NCBI GenBank assembly: GCA_023091665.1
Contig: JALJCQ010000030.1
Span: forward strand, 2,916,501 to 2,980,500
Length of the DNA: 64,000 nucleotides
Reading direction: 5' to 3'
From: Pythium myriotylum
Lineage: Eukaryota; Oomycota; Peronosporomycetes; Pythiales; Pythiaceae
Shown here: positions 47,401 to 57,907 of the stretch, piece by piece
How the letters are laid out: each line of letters starts with the position of its first letter
How positions within the stretch are numbered: position 1 is the first letter of the stretch
Program-made: the position numbers and the translations under genes
The notes under the pieces: generated by a model
Seen by the model: only the letters and a program-made list of their open reading frames with translations
Told to the model about the DNA's origin: nothing
Database searches by the model: none

Positions 47401-50400
47401 GGCAATCCCGCTATGAAGGACCGCCATTGGGAGAAGATATTCAAAGCTTTGCGACAGCCGTGGTACCCGGGCATCATATTCACTCTTGAGAATCTGATCG
47501 CTTATGAGGCGTTGGAAATGAAAGACCTCATCGGAGAAATGTCGTCTACCGCCTCTGGTGAAGCCCAGATCGAGGCTTCACTGATGAAAATCAAGCAAGG
47601 CTGGGATCAAATGCAGTTTGTGTGTTTGAACCACAGAGATCAAAAAGACGTGTTCATTTTAGGGAGTCTTGAGGAAATCTTGACCCTGCTCGAAGATAAT
47701 CAAGTTACGTTGCAAACAATGATGGGATCACGCTACATCATGGGAGTGAAAGACGAAGTGGATCGTTGGAACAAGAAACTGTCGACTCTTTCCGAGACGC
47801 TTGATGAGTGGATCCAATGTCAACGAAGTTGGATGTACTTAGAGACGATTTTTTGTGCTGAAGATATTCAAAAGCAGCTCCCAGTCGAAGCACAAAAGTT
47901 TGCTTTGGTCGACAAGAACTGGAAGAACACAATGATGCGGGCAAGCATCGACCCTAGTGTTATCCGCTCAGTTGAGAGTGGCACTGATATTCTCGAGCAG
48001 TTCAAGATGTCCAACAGAATTCTCGAAGAGATCCAAAAATCACTGGAAGATTACCTCGAGACCAAGCGCATGGCTTTCCCACGTTTCTACTTCTTATCGA
48101 ATGATGAGCTGCTCGAGATTCTATCTCAGACTCGAGATCCTCGTGCTGTGCAGCCACACCTAGGAAAGTGTTTTGATGCAATGAAGAGCATTCGATTCGA
48201 GGAGGGATCAGGAGTACCCACTGGGAACTCTGGGAAAACCACCCCCTTCCTCATAAATGCAATGGTGAGCGGAGAGGGGGAAGTTGTTACTTTCCCTAAC
48301 CTTGTTAGCGCTCAAGGCCCGGTAGAAGGTTGGCTTGTTGAGGTCGAGAAGGGAATGCGCTCATCACTCTACGAGGATGGTGTGAAGTCACTGACAAACT
48401 ATCCTATTGAGGACGCAATCGATCGAAAAGAGTGGCTTTTCTCGTACTCGGCACAAGTGGTCATCCTAGTTGACCAAGTGTTTTGGACACGTAATGTCAC
48501 TCAGGCCATTATACAAGTGGAGAGCGGGAACGATCCCCACGCGATCAACGGGTTCTTACAGTTCAGTCTGCGACAAATTGACGGTATGGTTCAGCTTGTT
48601 CGAGGACCGCTCAACAAGTTGCAACGTATTCTGATGGGAGCCTTGATCACGATTGACGTGCACGCACGGGACGTTGTGCGATCGCTGGATGAGTCTAAAG
48701 TATCCTCACTCACTGATTTCGAATGGACTCGCCAGTTGAGATACTATTGGGAAGACGATGTGAAAAATTTTGTTGCCCGACAGACTAACACGAGATTCAT
48801 CTACGGTTACGAGTACCTTGGAAATTCTCCACGACTCGTGATCACTCCACTGACGGACATCTGCTACATGACTCTCACAGGTGCACTTCACCTTCGCTTA
48901 GGCGGCGCACCTGCGGGGCCAGCTGGCACTGGCAAGACTGAAACAACGAAGGACCTAGCGAAGGCTCTTGCTGTCCAGTGTGTTGTGTTTAATTGCTCGG
49001 ATGGTCTCGACTACAAAATTATGGGCAGGTTCTTCTCGGGCCTGGCCCAAGCTGGCGCCTGGGCTTGCTTTGATGAGTTTAATCGCATTGACATTGAAGT
49101 TCTTTCTGTGATCGCACAGCAAGTTCTTTGCATCCAGCAAGCGATTATCGCAGAAGTTGATCAGTTCGAGTTTGAAGGCAAAATGATTCGCTTGAATACT
49201 GGATTTGGAGTCTTCATCACTATGAATCCAGGATATGCTGGTAGAACAGAGCTACCTGATAATCTCAAAGCACTGTTCCGCCCGGTAGCGATGATGGTTC
49301 CCGACTATCGGCTAATCGCTGAAATCGTGCTCTTCTCGGAAGGATTTGCAAATGCACTCCCGCTGTCACACAAAATGACACAGCTGTATTCGCTGTCAAG
49401 CGAGCAGCTCTCCAAGCAAGACCATTACGACTTCGGTATGCGGGCTGTCAAGTCAGTTCTGGTTGCTGCAGGTCAGTTGAAGCGGAAGGAGCCAGAGATG
49501 CATGAAGACCTCCTTCTAATACGGGCGATGCGTGACAGCAACGTACCAAAGTTCCTAGAGCAGGACCTTCCCCTCTTCCGCGGCATCATTGCTGATCTCT
49601 TTCCTGGTGTTGTCGTCCCATTCGTTGACTACGGTCTATTGCAAAAGGCCTTAGAAAGACAGCTGGAAGTATTGAATTTGCAGCCGGTCCCATCGTTCAT
49701 CTCAAAAGCCATTCAAGTGCATGAGACTCAGCTCGTCCGTCACGGAATGATGCTCGTTGGCGAGACTGGTAGTGGGAAGACAACAAATGGCTATGTTCTC
49801 GCTCGAGCACTCACGCAACTCCACGAAGATGGAGTGGTTGACCGTGATGGCTTCTACAAAGAAGTGCACAGACTCATACTCAATCCGAAATCAATTTCGG
49901 CTGGACAACTTTACGGCGAGTTCAATTTGCTAACGAATGAATGGACGGACGGGCTCGTACCTAAACTCGTGCGTCAATGCGTCACCGAAGCTGCAGAAAG
50001 TGATAACCGTAACTGGGTGATTTTCGACGGGCCAGTTGACGCAGTTTGGATCGAGAACATGAATACCGTCCTTGATGATAACAAGACGCTATGTCTGTCT
50101 AATAGCGAGCGTATCAAGCTTCCCCAGACGCTTCACATGATGTTCGAAGTGCAAGATCTTCGTGTGGCATCTCCAGCAACAGTCAGTCGATGTGGCATGG
50201 TGTACATGGAACAAGTACACGTCGAAATTTGTTCCCTGGCTCGCACGTGGCGCGTCACCACTCTGGAACGAATTCTATCCTCGAAGGAGCTGTGCAACAT
50301 GCTTCTCCAGCTGGTAGAGTTCCATGTGCCTCAAGCTATTCAGTTTGTGCGAGACAATTGTCGAGAGAAGGTTGCCAGCAACAACGCTAACTTGATGCAA

Positions 50401-53400
50401 AGCTGCCTAAATCTGCTCGCGTCATGTCTTGCGTCAGGGGCTTCCCAAGCGGGAAGTAATGTCACAGACCTCGCCGCTTTGTTGCGCATGTACTTCGTGT
50501 TTGCAGTTACGTGGTCGGTTGGCGCGAATATTGATGACGCATCTCGCCCGCGCTTTAACGATTTCTGTATGTCCCAGTTTCGAACCCTGATCGATGGAGA
50601 TGGTAACAATAGCGGAACAACGATGGTTGAGAATGTGTACGAAGTTATGATTGATGAGACGACTGGTAGGTGGGTATCCTGGCTCGAAAAAACTCCCAAA
50701 TTCCACTTTCAGCCTGGTGCATCTTACTTTACGATGGTCGTACCCACACAAGACACAACACGCTTTCGATTTCTACTGGAGAAACTCATGCTCGCTGATC
50801 ATCATGTCCTATACAGTGGTGAGACTGGTGTTGGGAAATCTGTAATCATTCAGTCGTTTTTGGATGAGATGGCGAAAACGGACAGTTGTATTGCAGCGAC
50901 GATGGGGTACTCAGCGCAAACGAAACCAAAGAATCTCGGCGAGCAATTTGATATAAAGTTGGAAAAGAAGAGAAAGAATTTGCTTGGCCCTCCCGCCGGC
51001 AAACGAATGCTCTTCTTTGTTGATGATCTGAATATGCCAGCGCTCGAGATTTATGGTGCACAACCCCCTAACGAGCTTCTTCGTCAAATTATTGATCAAG
51101 GCGGCCTGTACGACACAAGCAAAATGTTCTTTAAAAATATCAAGGATGTTGTCTTTGCTAGCGCCTGTGCTCCACCCGGAGGCGGTCGCAGTGAAGTATC
51201 TCCGAGGTTGTTACGTCATTTCCACATGGTGTGGATCCCAAACTTGTCTGCCGATGTCATGAAGCGGATATTCTCATCAATCCTAGCTGGTTTCTTGGGA
51301 AGCGAGTTGCCTATGATGGCGCAAATGGCCACACCAATTGTGAATGCATCTGTTCAGTTATATCAACGAGTGGAGGTTGACATGCTTCCTACTCCTTCCA
51401 AGTCCCACTACACGTTCAACTTGCGCGATCTCTCTAAGGTGTTCCAGGGTGTTTTGATGATCAAGAAAGAAAACGTACCTTCAGAAGAAAGTTTGTTGAA
51501 GCTATGGCTCCACGAAGAAGCACGTGTGTTCAGAGATCGCCTGATTGATTCCAGCGATCGTTCTTGGTTCAACAAGGCCTGCTCAGAGCTACTTTTCGAG
51601 AACTGCAAAGTCTCATGGACGACTGATAAGTTCGAAAATCTACTGTATGGAGACTATCTCACCCGAGAGAATAAGTCTTATCGACCCGTAGAAGACCTAA
51701 CAAAGTTGAACTCTCTTCTTGTCGAGTACCTAGAAGAGTATAACATCACCTTCCCAAGCCAGATGCACTTGGTATTTTTCCATGATGCGATGCATCACAT
51801 CTCGCGTATCTGTCGGGTTCTGCGACAACCACGTGGCAACGCTCTGCTTGTCGGAGTTGGTGGATCTGGTCGACAGAGTCTCACGAGGCTTGCTGCCTTC
51901 ATGGCCGACTACAAGACCTTCACAATTGAGATAACTCGTGGCTATGGTTCTAACGAGTTCCATGAGGATTTGAAAAAAATCCTAATGACTGCAGGTGCTG
52001 AGAACAAGCCTGTTGTATTTCTATTTTCGGATGCCCAGATCGTCCAGGAATCATTTCTGGAGGATATCAACAACATTTTGAACACTGGAGATGTGCCCAA
52101 CCTGTACGCAAATGACGAACTCGAGAAGATTGTCGGTATGGTCCGGCCAATCGCACAACAGGTGGGGAAAGTCACAAGAGAAGATATTTTGCAGCATTAC
52201 GTCACTTTGGTTCGAGAGAATCTTCACGTCGTATTGGCATTCTCCCCAATTGGTGCTGGTTTTCGGAATCGATGCCGCATGTTCCCATCTCTAGTAAACT
52301 GTTGCACGATCGATTGGTTTAACGCCTGGCCAGAAGATGCTCTCCATTCCGTTGCAAAGCGATTTTTTGCTACAAGCGCAGAGGAGCTAGGTATTGAAAG
52401 CAATGTTGAAACATTGTGCAAGATGGCAGTTACTATCCACCGAAGCGTGGAGGACGCAACAGCACGATTCTACAGTCAGCTTAAGAGACGCAACTACACA
52501 ACTCCAACCAGCTACCTAGAGCTGATCAAACTGTATGTAGATATGCTCCGTAACCAGAGACAGGTCGTACGCGCCAAGGAGGCACGGTATCGTGGTGGCT
52601 TGAAGAAACTTTTCGAGACGGAAGAAATTGTGGGAAACCTAAAACACTCGCTGACTGAACTTCAGCCGGTGCTAGCTAAAGCGCAAGAGGATACCACTGC
52701 TTTGCTCGCTCAAGTTGCAATCGATCAAGAAGAAGCTGATAAACAACAGCAACTAATTCAAGCCGACGTTGAAGAAGCAAACAAAATTGCTGCTGAGGTC
52801 AAGACTATAAAAGACGATTGTCAGAAAGATCTAGACGAAGCCATGCCTGCATACTACGCTTCGATTAAAGCGCTATCCACTCTGAAGAAGGATGATATTA
52901 CGGTGCTCAAGACCTTCACTAACCCGCCACGCCTGGTTGGTGTCACGATGAACGCTGTCTGCTTGTTGTTTGGCGCGAAGCAGGAATGGAATGAAGCAAA
53001 GAAGCTGCTGAATGACATGAAATTCCTCGACAAACTCAAAGAGTTTGATAAAGATAATATTCCCCCCAAGATTATCAAGCAACTTGCTAAGTTCATGACA
53101 GACGAGGAGTTCACCCCAGAGACTCTCAGCAGCATCTCAACAGCAGCAACTTCGCTTTGTATGTGGGTTCGTGCCATGTATACGTACGATACTGTGGCGA
53201 AGAATATCGCTCCAAAGAAAGAAGCTCTCAAGGCCGCGGAGGATCGATTGGAAGTCGAACAACAGAAGTTAGCAGTGAAACAAGCTGGACTGAATGCTGT
53301 GTTGCAAAAAGTTGCTGATTTGAAGAGGACACTAGAGGCTGCACAACAAAAGAAAATCGATTTAGAGAAACAGTCACAAAAGACTCAGGCACAACTTGTC

Positions 53401-56400
53401 CGTGCTGAAAGGCTAATTGACTCTCTTGGGGAAGAACAAGGTCGCTGGAAAGAGTGCGCGGAAGGTCTAGCGATTGATATGGTAAATCTTGTTGGGGATA
53501 TGATATTGTCGGCTGGGTGTATTGCATATCTCGGGCCATTTACTGCTGAGTTTCGCCAAGAGCTACAGATGCAGTGGATTGCGTTCTGCAAGGATAGCGC
53601 TCTACCCGTTGATGGTAAATTCTCATTCCAGCGAGTCAATGCTGATCCTGTCGTTGTCCGTGAGTGGAACATCATGGGTCTTCCTGCCGATACTTTCTCC
53701 ATCGAGAATGGTTTATTCACGACTATGGGGCGACGATGGCCCCTCATGATTGATCCACAGGGACAGGCAAATAAGTGGATCAAGAACATGTACAAGCAGT
53801 CCAACTCGCTACAGATAATTAAGCTTTCACAAAAAGATTTTCTGCGAACCCTTGAGAATGCGATTCGGTACGGAGCTCCAGTTCTATTGGAAAATGTAGA
53901 AGAGGAGTTGGACCCATCCTTGGAGCCTGTGCTGCTAAAACAAGTCTTCAAGAGAGGTGGACAGTTGTTGCTGCATCTGGGCGATAGCGATGTCCCTTAT
54001 AGCGACAACTTTCGTTTCTATATCACGACAAAGCTGGCAAATCCGCATTACATGCCCGAGATTTGCATTAAGGTTACCGTCATCAATTTCACGGTGACGC
54101 TGACTGGTCTGGAGGATCAGTTGCTCGTCGATGTTGTGCGCAGTGAGCGACCTGATCTTGAACAAAAGAAAAATGAGCTCACGATTAACATCGCAGCGGA
54201 CAAGAAACAACTTAAGGAGATCGAAGACAAGATCTTGTACATGTTGGAGAATTCTCAAGGTGACATTCTGGATGATGAGGAACTGATTGACACCCTCGCC
54301 CACAGTAAAGTGACATCATCAGCAATTAAGACACGAATGGTTGAAGCCGAGACCACATCCAGGGAGATTGATCAAACACGAGAAGGGTACCGATGTGTCG
54401 CTGTTCGAGGATCAATCATCTACTTTGTCATCGCCGCGCTCGCACTCGTTGACCCAATGTATCAGTACTCACTTCAATTCTATCAGAAACTTTTTGTGAT
54501 GCGACTCGAGAACTCGCTGAAGTCCGAGGTACTGGACGAGCGTCTCGAGATCCTAATGCAGGATATCACGAAGTCAATGTTTGTTAATGTCTGTCGAGGG
54601 TTGTTTGAAAAGGACAAAATCATTTATGCGTTCATGATCGCTTCAAACATTTTGCTTCAGAAAGGAGCCATCTCATCCAACGAGTGGAATTTTTATTTGG
54701 TTGGAGACAAACGCAGTGTTGCGGCTCAAAACGCGGGAGTCGTCGCAGCTACAGCTGCTAGCTTGAACCGCCCACCGTGGATATCTGAGCGTGTCTGGAA
54801 AGTTCTACTAGGAATGCGAGATATCGCCGATGTGTTCGCGGATCTACCTCAGTCCGTTATCACGCACAGCGACGAATGGAAGCGTGCAATGGTTCTGTCC
54901 GACTTACCGCATACCGAGCCGTTACCGCATCCCTGGGAGAAATCGTTGACAAATTTTCAGAAGCTACTGGTGCTGCGTGTTTTCCGCGAAGAGATGCTCG
55001 TGTTCGGAACTCGAGAGTTTGTTGGGAGGGAGCTAAGTAAGTTCTTCACAGAGTCGCCTCCGTTCGATTTACAGGGTTGCTACAAGGACTCGATACCAGA
55101 GACTCCTCTTATTTTTGTGCTCTCTCCTGGCGCGGACATCAACGACTACCTTCTCGAACTTGCCAAGCAAGAAGGCAAAGAAGGCTCGGGACTAAAAATT
55201 ATATCACTTGGTCAAGGTCAAGGGCCTATCGCAGAAGCGCTAATGAAGCAAGCCAAAGAGACCGGAGACTGGGTGTGTCTGCAAAACTGTCACTTGGCAG
55301 TCTCGTGGCTAGGGCGCCTTGAACAAATTCTTGAGGCAACATCCTCAGGGGGTGGGGACATTCATCCAGAGTTCCGTCTGTGGCTCACGAGCATGCCAAG
55401 TCCGAAGTTCCCCGTTCCAATCCTGCAAAACGGCATAAAAATCACCAATGAACCGCCAAAAGGCATCAAAGCCAACTTAGGTCGAACGTTCCTTGATATG
55501 AAGGAGACGGATTACGAAGGTTGCACGAAGTCACGTGAGTTCAAGAAGCTGTGCTTTGCGCTTGCCTTTTACAACGCTGTTTGCTTGGAGCGTCGTAAGT
55601 TTGGTGCAGTAGGCTGGAATATCCCATACGAATGGATGAATAGCGATCTAAAGACCGGCATGATGCAGGTAAAACTGTACTTAGAGGAACAGGACACCGT
55701 TCCGTACGTTACATTGAACGTCATGGTTGCGGACATTTCCTACGGCGGGAGAATCACGGACCGTTGGGACAAGCGAACGAACTCGAGCATCATGCGCAAG
55801 TTGTTTTGCCGTGAGGTCATGGACGACAACTACAGGTTCACATCCAGCGGACTCTACTTTGCGCCAGCGGAAGGATCGCTAGTTGCAGCTCGTGACTACG
55901 TTGGCGAACTCCCAACCGTTGACGCTCCAGACATATTCGGGCTCCATGCAAACGCAGATATAACATTCCAACAGAAAGAGACTGGCCAATTGCTGGGGAC
56001 AATTTTAAGGATGCTTGGAGGAGGAGGTGATGGTGGAGGGTCGGGTGGTGCAGGACAGAACAACGACGCGATTGTGATGGACATGGTAGTCGTAATCCAA
56101 GAACGGATGCCCGAGTTGTTTATGGAGAGTAAGGCTCACCCGTCCACGTTCAAGGAGGTCGCAAGCGGAAGTCGAAACTCGCTCGGTGTCTTTTTGTCGC
56201 AAGAAATGATTCGCTTTAACGCGCTCATCAGAGTAATGAAGTCGACGCTTGAGATGTTGAAGCGTGCAATCAAAGGTCTCGTGGTTATGTCTGGACCACT
56301 GGAGAAGATGTACAATGGTTTTTTAATCCAGCAGATACCACGCGAGTGGGAAGATGCAGGGTATCCATGCCTCAAGCCCCTGGCCTCTTGGATCGAAGAC

Positions 56401-56922
56401 TTTTTCTCTCGCATTGTGTTCACACAGGAATGGCTCACGCAAGGTCCACCTACGACGTTTTGGCTAAGTGGCTTTTTCTTCCCGCAAGGATTCATGACAG
56501 CAGTGAAGCAGTCTTTTTCCCGAGAAAAGAAGATTGCCATAGATGCTCTATGCGTCTCGTGCGAGCTAATGTCGAAAGACAAAGAGTCGTACCACACGTC
56601 ACCGCCGTTCGGAGTCTACATCTACGGGCTGTTCATGGAAGGAGCAAGGTTCGACCGCAACACGAGGATGATGGCCGAGTCGATCCCTGGTGAGTTGTTT
56701 GACCGCATGCCCGTCATCTGGCTCAAACCCATGAAGCGAGAAGAGTACAAGCCGCGCGATGTGTACGAGTGCCCTCTATACAAGACCTCAATTCGCGCTG
56801 GCACGTTGTCGACCACCGGCCACTCGACCAATTTCGTCGTGGCGCTTGACGTGCCCACAGACAAAGACCCTGATCACTGGATCCGGCGTGGCTGCGCTAT
56901 GCTTTGCATGCTCGACACGTAG
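44440..56922 (+). CDS. Axonemal inner-arm dynein heavy chain (DNAH6/DNAH3/DNAH7 type)
   Basis: Uninterrupted frame of 4,161 codons (4,160 aa); the ATG at 44440 is the first Met, the frame being open further upstream without an ATG. The Ser/Pro-rich N-terminal 220 residues are followed by the tail, whose FFKHYLIQKSFSLWCANVR segment recalls DNAH6-type chains, then the linker. AAA1 has GPAGTGKTETTKD (near 48917) and CFDEFNRID (near 49065); AAA2 GETGSGKTT (near 49758) and FDGPVDAVW; AAA3 GETGVGKS (near 50820) and FFVDDLNMP; AAA4 GVGGSGRQSLTRL (near 51854), a Lys-to-Arg change also usual in axonemal chains. The stalk and microtubule-binding domain lie at about 52620-53440 (FDKDNIPPKIIK). The C-terminal domain ends WIRRGCAMLCMLDT. 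All motifs expected of an active single-headed inner-arm motor are present. The class is judged from memory of human paralogs (human DNAH6 is close to 4,158 aa). Confidence 0.95.
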   Translation: MDGSKRGTPQKSVPRAHSRNGVGSTQSPPNANKATSAHMFTLNVDPNFEFDGGTGFGVTLPSNRPLPAVISPKNATESSPSPLAPHKFTFTNASEYTSPKKVPIFPGTLHSPEKQKKDSRSRARSPRLKSHHVLPGSFSSSREIGSSDVGVVAGLQTNAEKSKREPSPRKFLRDTLAQSDHTLNDRDEEDGAVASVLRLPSHVDARNQAHGSITFLEHYDATTGTARIVAPDAATEAAAANAATFLKTGEDTIAFFARNGSESEIKFVHLNRAQTGVRFRPYDLAVVDPDDIGSDHFTMSASGLVHVSPGSPSEFIALAEWMRQSTIFNVLTSLRFFKHYLIQKSFSLWCANVRYKLYCRQRKKLRNKLYLAKETFCQPLLQVKKVMSQEVLSVVLLDLRAQKTYESSAFVEYQASKRAEGSKQFELCVEKLQSIIQKVCIDVKNLTKIPDPQDDFLSDAPYSGVGSTGSGASQEKTKSIVAVKSEQQQRKKLFKRAAEEAAMITDLIRLVDYITVESLVILATQSCREFLLELNKVPRKTGLFETTINFGEESTTGFSPTSEQIQHIVVTMTDDIVGTVNSVSRVLYLRPFAPYVANVVVDAPHVGTTISTSIDFQQIRRELVSKIINDYADAAEYVKNFDNVRPIYEYDKIWDFDEYSQRSHTVTTLKADMLQISTWEKELEKMRAGQTIGILHVESRKLKQTLIPMTAAKLDAMKGLVKDLARAKCKNQLIEYKQRIQALLQRPQHLKEFAGHVERVQALKGKQKALIKNTNVVDELYRLLSNYGVRISSEDMVQLDDLRGVQESYREETDAVDAFIQSRLSEMTQQLDANIQRLDEQVLQLNSQLQTGVFIDPDQFEDPTHVKVELEGVKQRLTQLDELSKQYTEYQVLFNLTPFKYLNLQATQEYYGTVESLWLSVEKWNLTYRNAMTNPFIEVNVEELSKDVAVAFKDAYALHKKLSNDVTAIFKDRTADFKLKIPTLLEMGNPAMKDRHWEKIFKALRQPWYPGIIFTLENLIAYEALEMKDLIGEMSSTASGEAQIEASLMKIKQGWDQMQFVCLNHRDQKDVFILGSLEEILTLLEDNQVTLQTMMGSRYIMGVKDEVDRWNKKLSTLSETLDEWIQCQRSWMYLETIFCAEDIQKQLPVEAQKFALVDKNWKNTMMRASIDPSVIRSVESGTDILEQFKMSNRILEEIQKSLEDYLETKRMAFPRFYFLSNDELLEILSQTRDPRAVQPHLGKCFDAMKSIRFEEGSGVPTGNSGKTTPFLINAMVSGEGEVVTFPNLVSAQGPVEGWLVEVEKGMRSSLYEDGVKSLTNYPIEDAIDRKEWLFSYSAQVVILVDQVFWTRNVTQAIIQVESGNDPHAINGFLQFSLRQIDGMVQLVRGPLNKLQRILMGALITIDVHARDVVRSLDESKVSSLTDFEWTRQLRYYWEDDVKNFVARQTNTRFIYGYEYLGNSPRLVITPLTDICYMTLTGALHLRLGGAPAGPAGTGKTETTKDLAKALAVQCVVFNCSDGLDYKIMGRFFSGLAQAGAWACFDEFNRIDIEVLSVIAQQVLCIQQAIIAEVDQFEFEGKMIRLNTGFGVFITMNPGYAGRTELPDNLKALFRPVAMMVPDYRLIAEIVLFSEGFANALPLSHKMTQLYSLSSEQLSKQDHYDFGMRAVKSVLVAAGQLKRKEPEMHEDLLLIRAMRDSNVPKFLEQDLPLFRGIIADLFPGVVVPFVDYGLLQKALERQLEVLNLQPVPSFISKAIQVHETQLVRHGMMLVGETGSGKTTNGYVLARALTQLHEDGVVDRDGFYKEVHRLILNPKSISAGQLYGEFNLLTNEWTDGLVPKLVRQCVTEAAESDNRNWVIFDGPVDAVWIENMNTVLDDNKTLCLSNSERIKLPQTLHMMFEVQDLRVASPATVSRCGMVYMEQVHVEICSLARTWRVTTLERILSSKELCNMLLQLVEFHVPQAIQFVRDNCREKVASNNANLMQSCLNLLASCLASGASQAGSNVTDLAALLRMYFVFAVTWSVGANIDDASRPRFNDFCMSQFRTLIDGDGNNSGTTMVENVYEVMIDETTGRWVSWLEKTPKFHFQPGASYFTMVVPTQDTTRFRFLLEKLMLADHHVLYSGETGVGKSVIIQSFLDEMAKTDSCIAATMGYSAQTKPKNLGEQFDIKLEKKRKNLLGPPAGKRMLFFVDDLNMPALEIYGAQPPNELLRQIIDQGGLYDTSKMFFKNIKDVVFASACAPPGGGRSEVSPRLLRHFHMVWIPNLSADVMKRIFSSILAGFLGSELPMMAQMATPIVNASVQLYQRVEVDMLPTPSKSHYTFNLRDLSKVFQGVLMIKKENVPSEESLLKLWLHEEARVFRDRLIDSSDRSWFNKACSELLFENCKVSWTTDKFENLLYGDYLTRENKSYRPVEDLTKLNSLLVEYLEEYNITFPSQMHLVFFHDAMHHISRICRVLRQPRGNALLVGVGGSGRQSLTRLAAFMADYKTFTIEITRGYGSNEFHEDLKKILMTAGAENKPVVFLFSDAQIVQESFLEDINNILNTGDVPNLYANDELEKIVGMVRPIAQQVGKVTREDILQHYVTLVRENLHVVLAFSPIGAGFRNRCRMFPSLVNCCTIDWFNAWPEDALHSVAKRFFATSAEELGIESNVETLCKMAVTIHRSVEDATARFYSQLKRRNYTTPTSYLELIKLYVDMLRNQRQVVRAKEARYRGGLKKLFETEEIVGNLKHSLTELQPVLAKAQEDTTALLAQVAIDQEEADKQQQLIQADVEEANKIAAEVKTIKDDCQKDLDEAMPAYYASIKALSTLKKDDITVLKTFTNPPRLVGVTMNAVCLLFGAKQEWNEAKKLLNDMKFLDKLKEFDKDNIPPKIIKQLAKFMTDEEFTPETLSSISTAATSLCMWVRAMYTYDTVAKNIAPKKEALKAAEDRLEVEQQKLAVKQAGLNAVLQKVADLKRTLEAAQQKKIDLEKQSQKTQAQLVRAERLIDSLGEEQGRWKECAEGLAIDMVNLVGDMILSAGCIAYLGPFTAEFRQELQMQWIAFCKDSALPVDGKFSFQRVNADPVVVREWNIMGLPADTFSIENGLFTTMGRRWPLMIDPQGQANKWIKNMYKQSNSLQIIKLSQKDFLRTLENAIRYGAPVLLENVEEELDPSLEPVLLKQVFKRGGQLLLHLGDSDVPYSDNFRFYITTKLANPHYMPEICIKVTVINFTVTLTGLEDQLLVDVVRSERPDLEQKKNELTINIAADKKQLKEIEDKILYMLENSQGDILDDEELIDTLAHSKVTSSAIKTRMVEAETTSREIDQTREGYRCVAVRGSIIYFVIAALALVDPMYQYSLQFYQKLFVMRLENSLKSEVLDERLEILMQDITKSMFVNVCRGLFEKDKIIYAFMIASNILLQKGAISSNEWNFYLVGDKRSVAAQNAGVVAATAASLNRPPWISERVWKVLLGMRDIADVFADLPQSVITHSDEWKRAMVLSDLPHTEPLPHPWEKSLTNFQKLLVLRVFREEMLVFGTREFVGRELSKFFTESPPFDLQGCYKDSIPETPLIFVLSPGADINDYLLELAKQEGKEGSGLKIISLGQGQGPIAEALMKQAKETGDWVCLQNCHLAVSWLGRLEQILEATSSGGGDIHPEFRLWLTSMPSPKFPVPILQNGIKITNEPPKGIKANLGRTFLDMKETDYEGCTKSREFKKLCFALAFYNAVCLERRKFGAVGWNIPYEWMNSDLKTGMMQVKLYLEEQDTVPYVTLNVMVADISYGGRITDRWDKRTNSSIMRKLFCREVMDDNYRFTSSGLYFAPAEGSLVAARDYVGELPTVDAPDIFGLHANADITFQQKETGQLLGTILRMLGGGGDGGGSGGAGQNNDAIVMDMVVVIQERMPELFMESKAHPSTFKEVASGSRNSLGVFLSQEMIRFNALIRVMKSTLEMLKRAIKGLVVMSGPLEKMYNGFLIQQIPREWEDAGYPCLKPLASWIEDFFSRIVFTQEWLTQGPPTTFWLSGFFFPQGFMTAVKQSFSREKKIAIDALCVSCELMSKDKESYHTSPPFGVYIYGLFMEGARFDRNTRMMAESIPGELFDRMPVIWLKPMKREEYKPRDVYECPLYKTSIRAGTLSTTGHSTNFVVALDVPTDKDPDHWIRRGCAMLCMLDT

Positions 56923-56992
56923 ATTAAACCCTCCCGAGTGGGCTTCATATTTTATTCTACTGTACAGGCGGGTGTTGAGTCGCTGAACCTGT

Positions 56993-57907
56993 CTACTGGA
57001 CAGCATTCTCTTCGCGATCCCGAATGAGCTGGGCAATCTCGTTGTTGGCTTGAAAGCGATCTTCCAGCGACAGTTTGTAATAGGACTTTTGCGTGTGTTT
57101 CTCCCACTACAATAAACCGGCACATCAGTGAAACCATCAGTCTCGATGCATGTAGAGCAAGCTTTCTTCGCTACATACCAGCCGTACGTCGCGCACCGAG
57201 TGTTGTCGTGGTTCATACGTGTGGGACGCCTTGAACTTCTTGTTGTGCTTGGCCAGCAGAGCCTGGAGGTCCTGCAGGTCTTTAGCGGCAGCACCGGCGA
57301 CTGGCGCGTTCTTCCGTTGTCCAACCGGGAGCGTTCGACTCCTCGCGTTGGCGGCCTCGGGCGCCGCTGGCCGCTTCCGCGGCAGCGTGTGGGCGCCACT
57401 CGCGTGAGGCTTGCTCTTCGCCGCTGGCGTCGCGCTGGCCGAGTTGCCGAACGGCAGCTTCGCGGGGGCTTTCTTGGTGGCCGCGACGGCCTTGCTGACC
57501 GTGCGCATGGTCGCCTTGACCGTGGCCACGGGCGCGGCGTCGGCCTTGGCGCTGTAGGCGACGTTGCGGCGCTTGGGGCGCGCGCCCGAGTTCTCCTTCT
57601 CGCCGTCCGGGTCGCTCGCGTGGTGCAGCGCGCGCGGGGCGGCCAGCGGCTCGCTCTGCTGCGCGCGCTCGGCCGCCTGCGCCGCGAGGAACTCGTCGGT
57701 CGGGCGGCTGTGGCTCTCGTGGACGAGGTCGAACCACGCGTCGTGGGCGAGCAGGTGGTCGCTGCCGGGCGCCTTGGCGTAGCGCAGCGGCTGCGTGAGG
57801 TCGGCGAAGAGACGGGGCACGTCGAACTCGAACTGCGGGTCCACGCCGTCGGCGTTGAGCCCGAGGCACCCGGACAAGCGCTTCTTGGGCTTCATCATGG
57901 TCGGCAC
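56993..57907 (-). CDS. Basic protein with conserved C-terminal module, function unknown
   Basis: Two exons, 280 aa: 57179-57907 and 56993-57106 (72-nt intron; the junction joins VRDVRL to WEKHTQKSYYKL). The N-terminal 70 residues include FEFDVPRLFADLTQPLRYAK; the middle (90-200) is Ala/Lys/Pro-rich, basic and probably disordered with KENSGARPKRRN, which resembles KEN-box plus nuclear localisation sequences of mitotic proteins. The C-terminal 75 residues are the conserved-looking part: LQALLAKHNKKFKA, YEPRQHSVRDVRLWEK, LSLEDRFQANNEIAQL. The mix of KEN motif, basic region and short coiled segment suggests a cell-cycle or microtubule-associated protein, but I cannot name the family. The stop codons of this gene and of the dynein converge with 70 bp between them. 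Confidence 0.75.

Noticed and set aside
51848..51900. AAA4 P-loop with Arg for Lys (GVGGSGRQSLTRL) in the second dynein.
   Set aside because: Usual for axonemal dyneins; not a defect.
17756..56922. The large exon of the first dynein (17756-30238) and the whole second dynein CDS (44440-56922) are both exactly 12,483 nt.
   Set aside because: The sequences are very different in motifs and boundaries; equal length is coincidence, not duplication.
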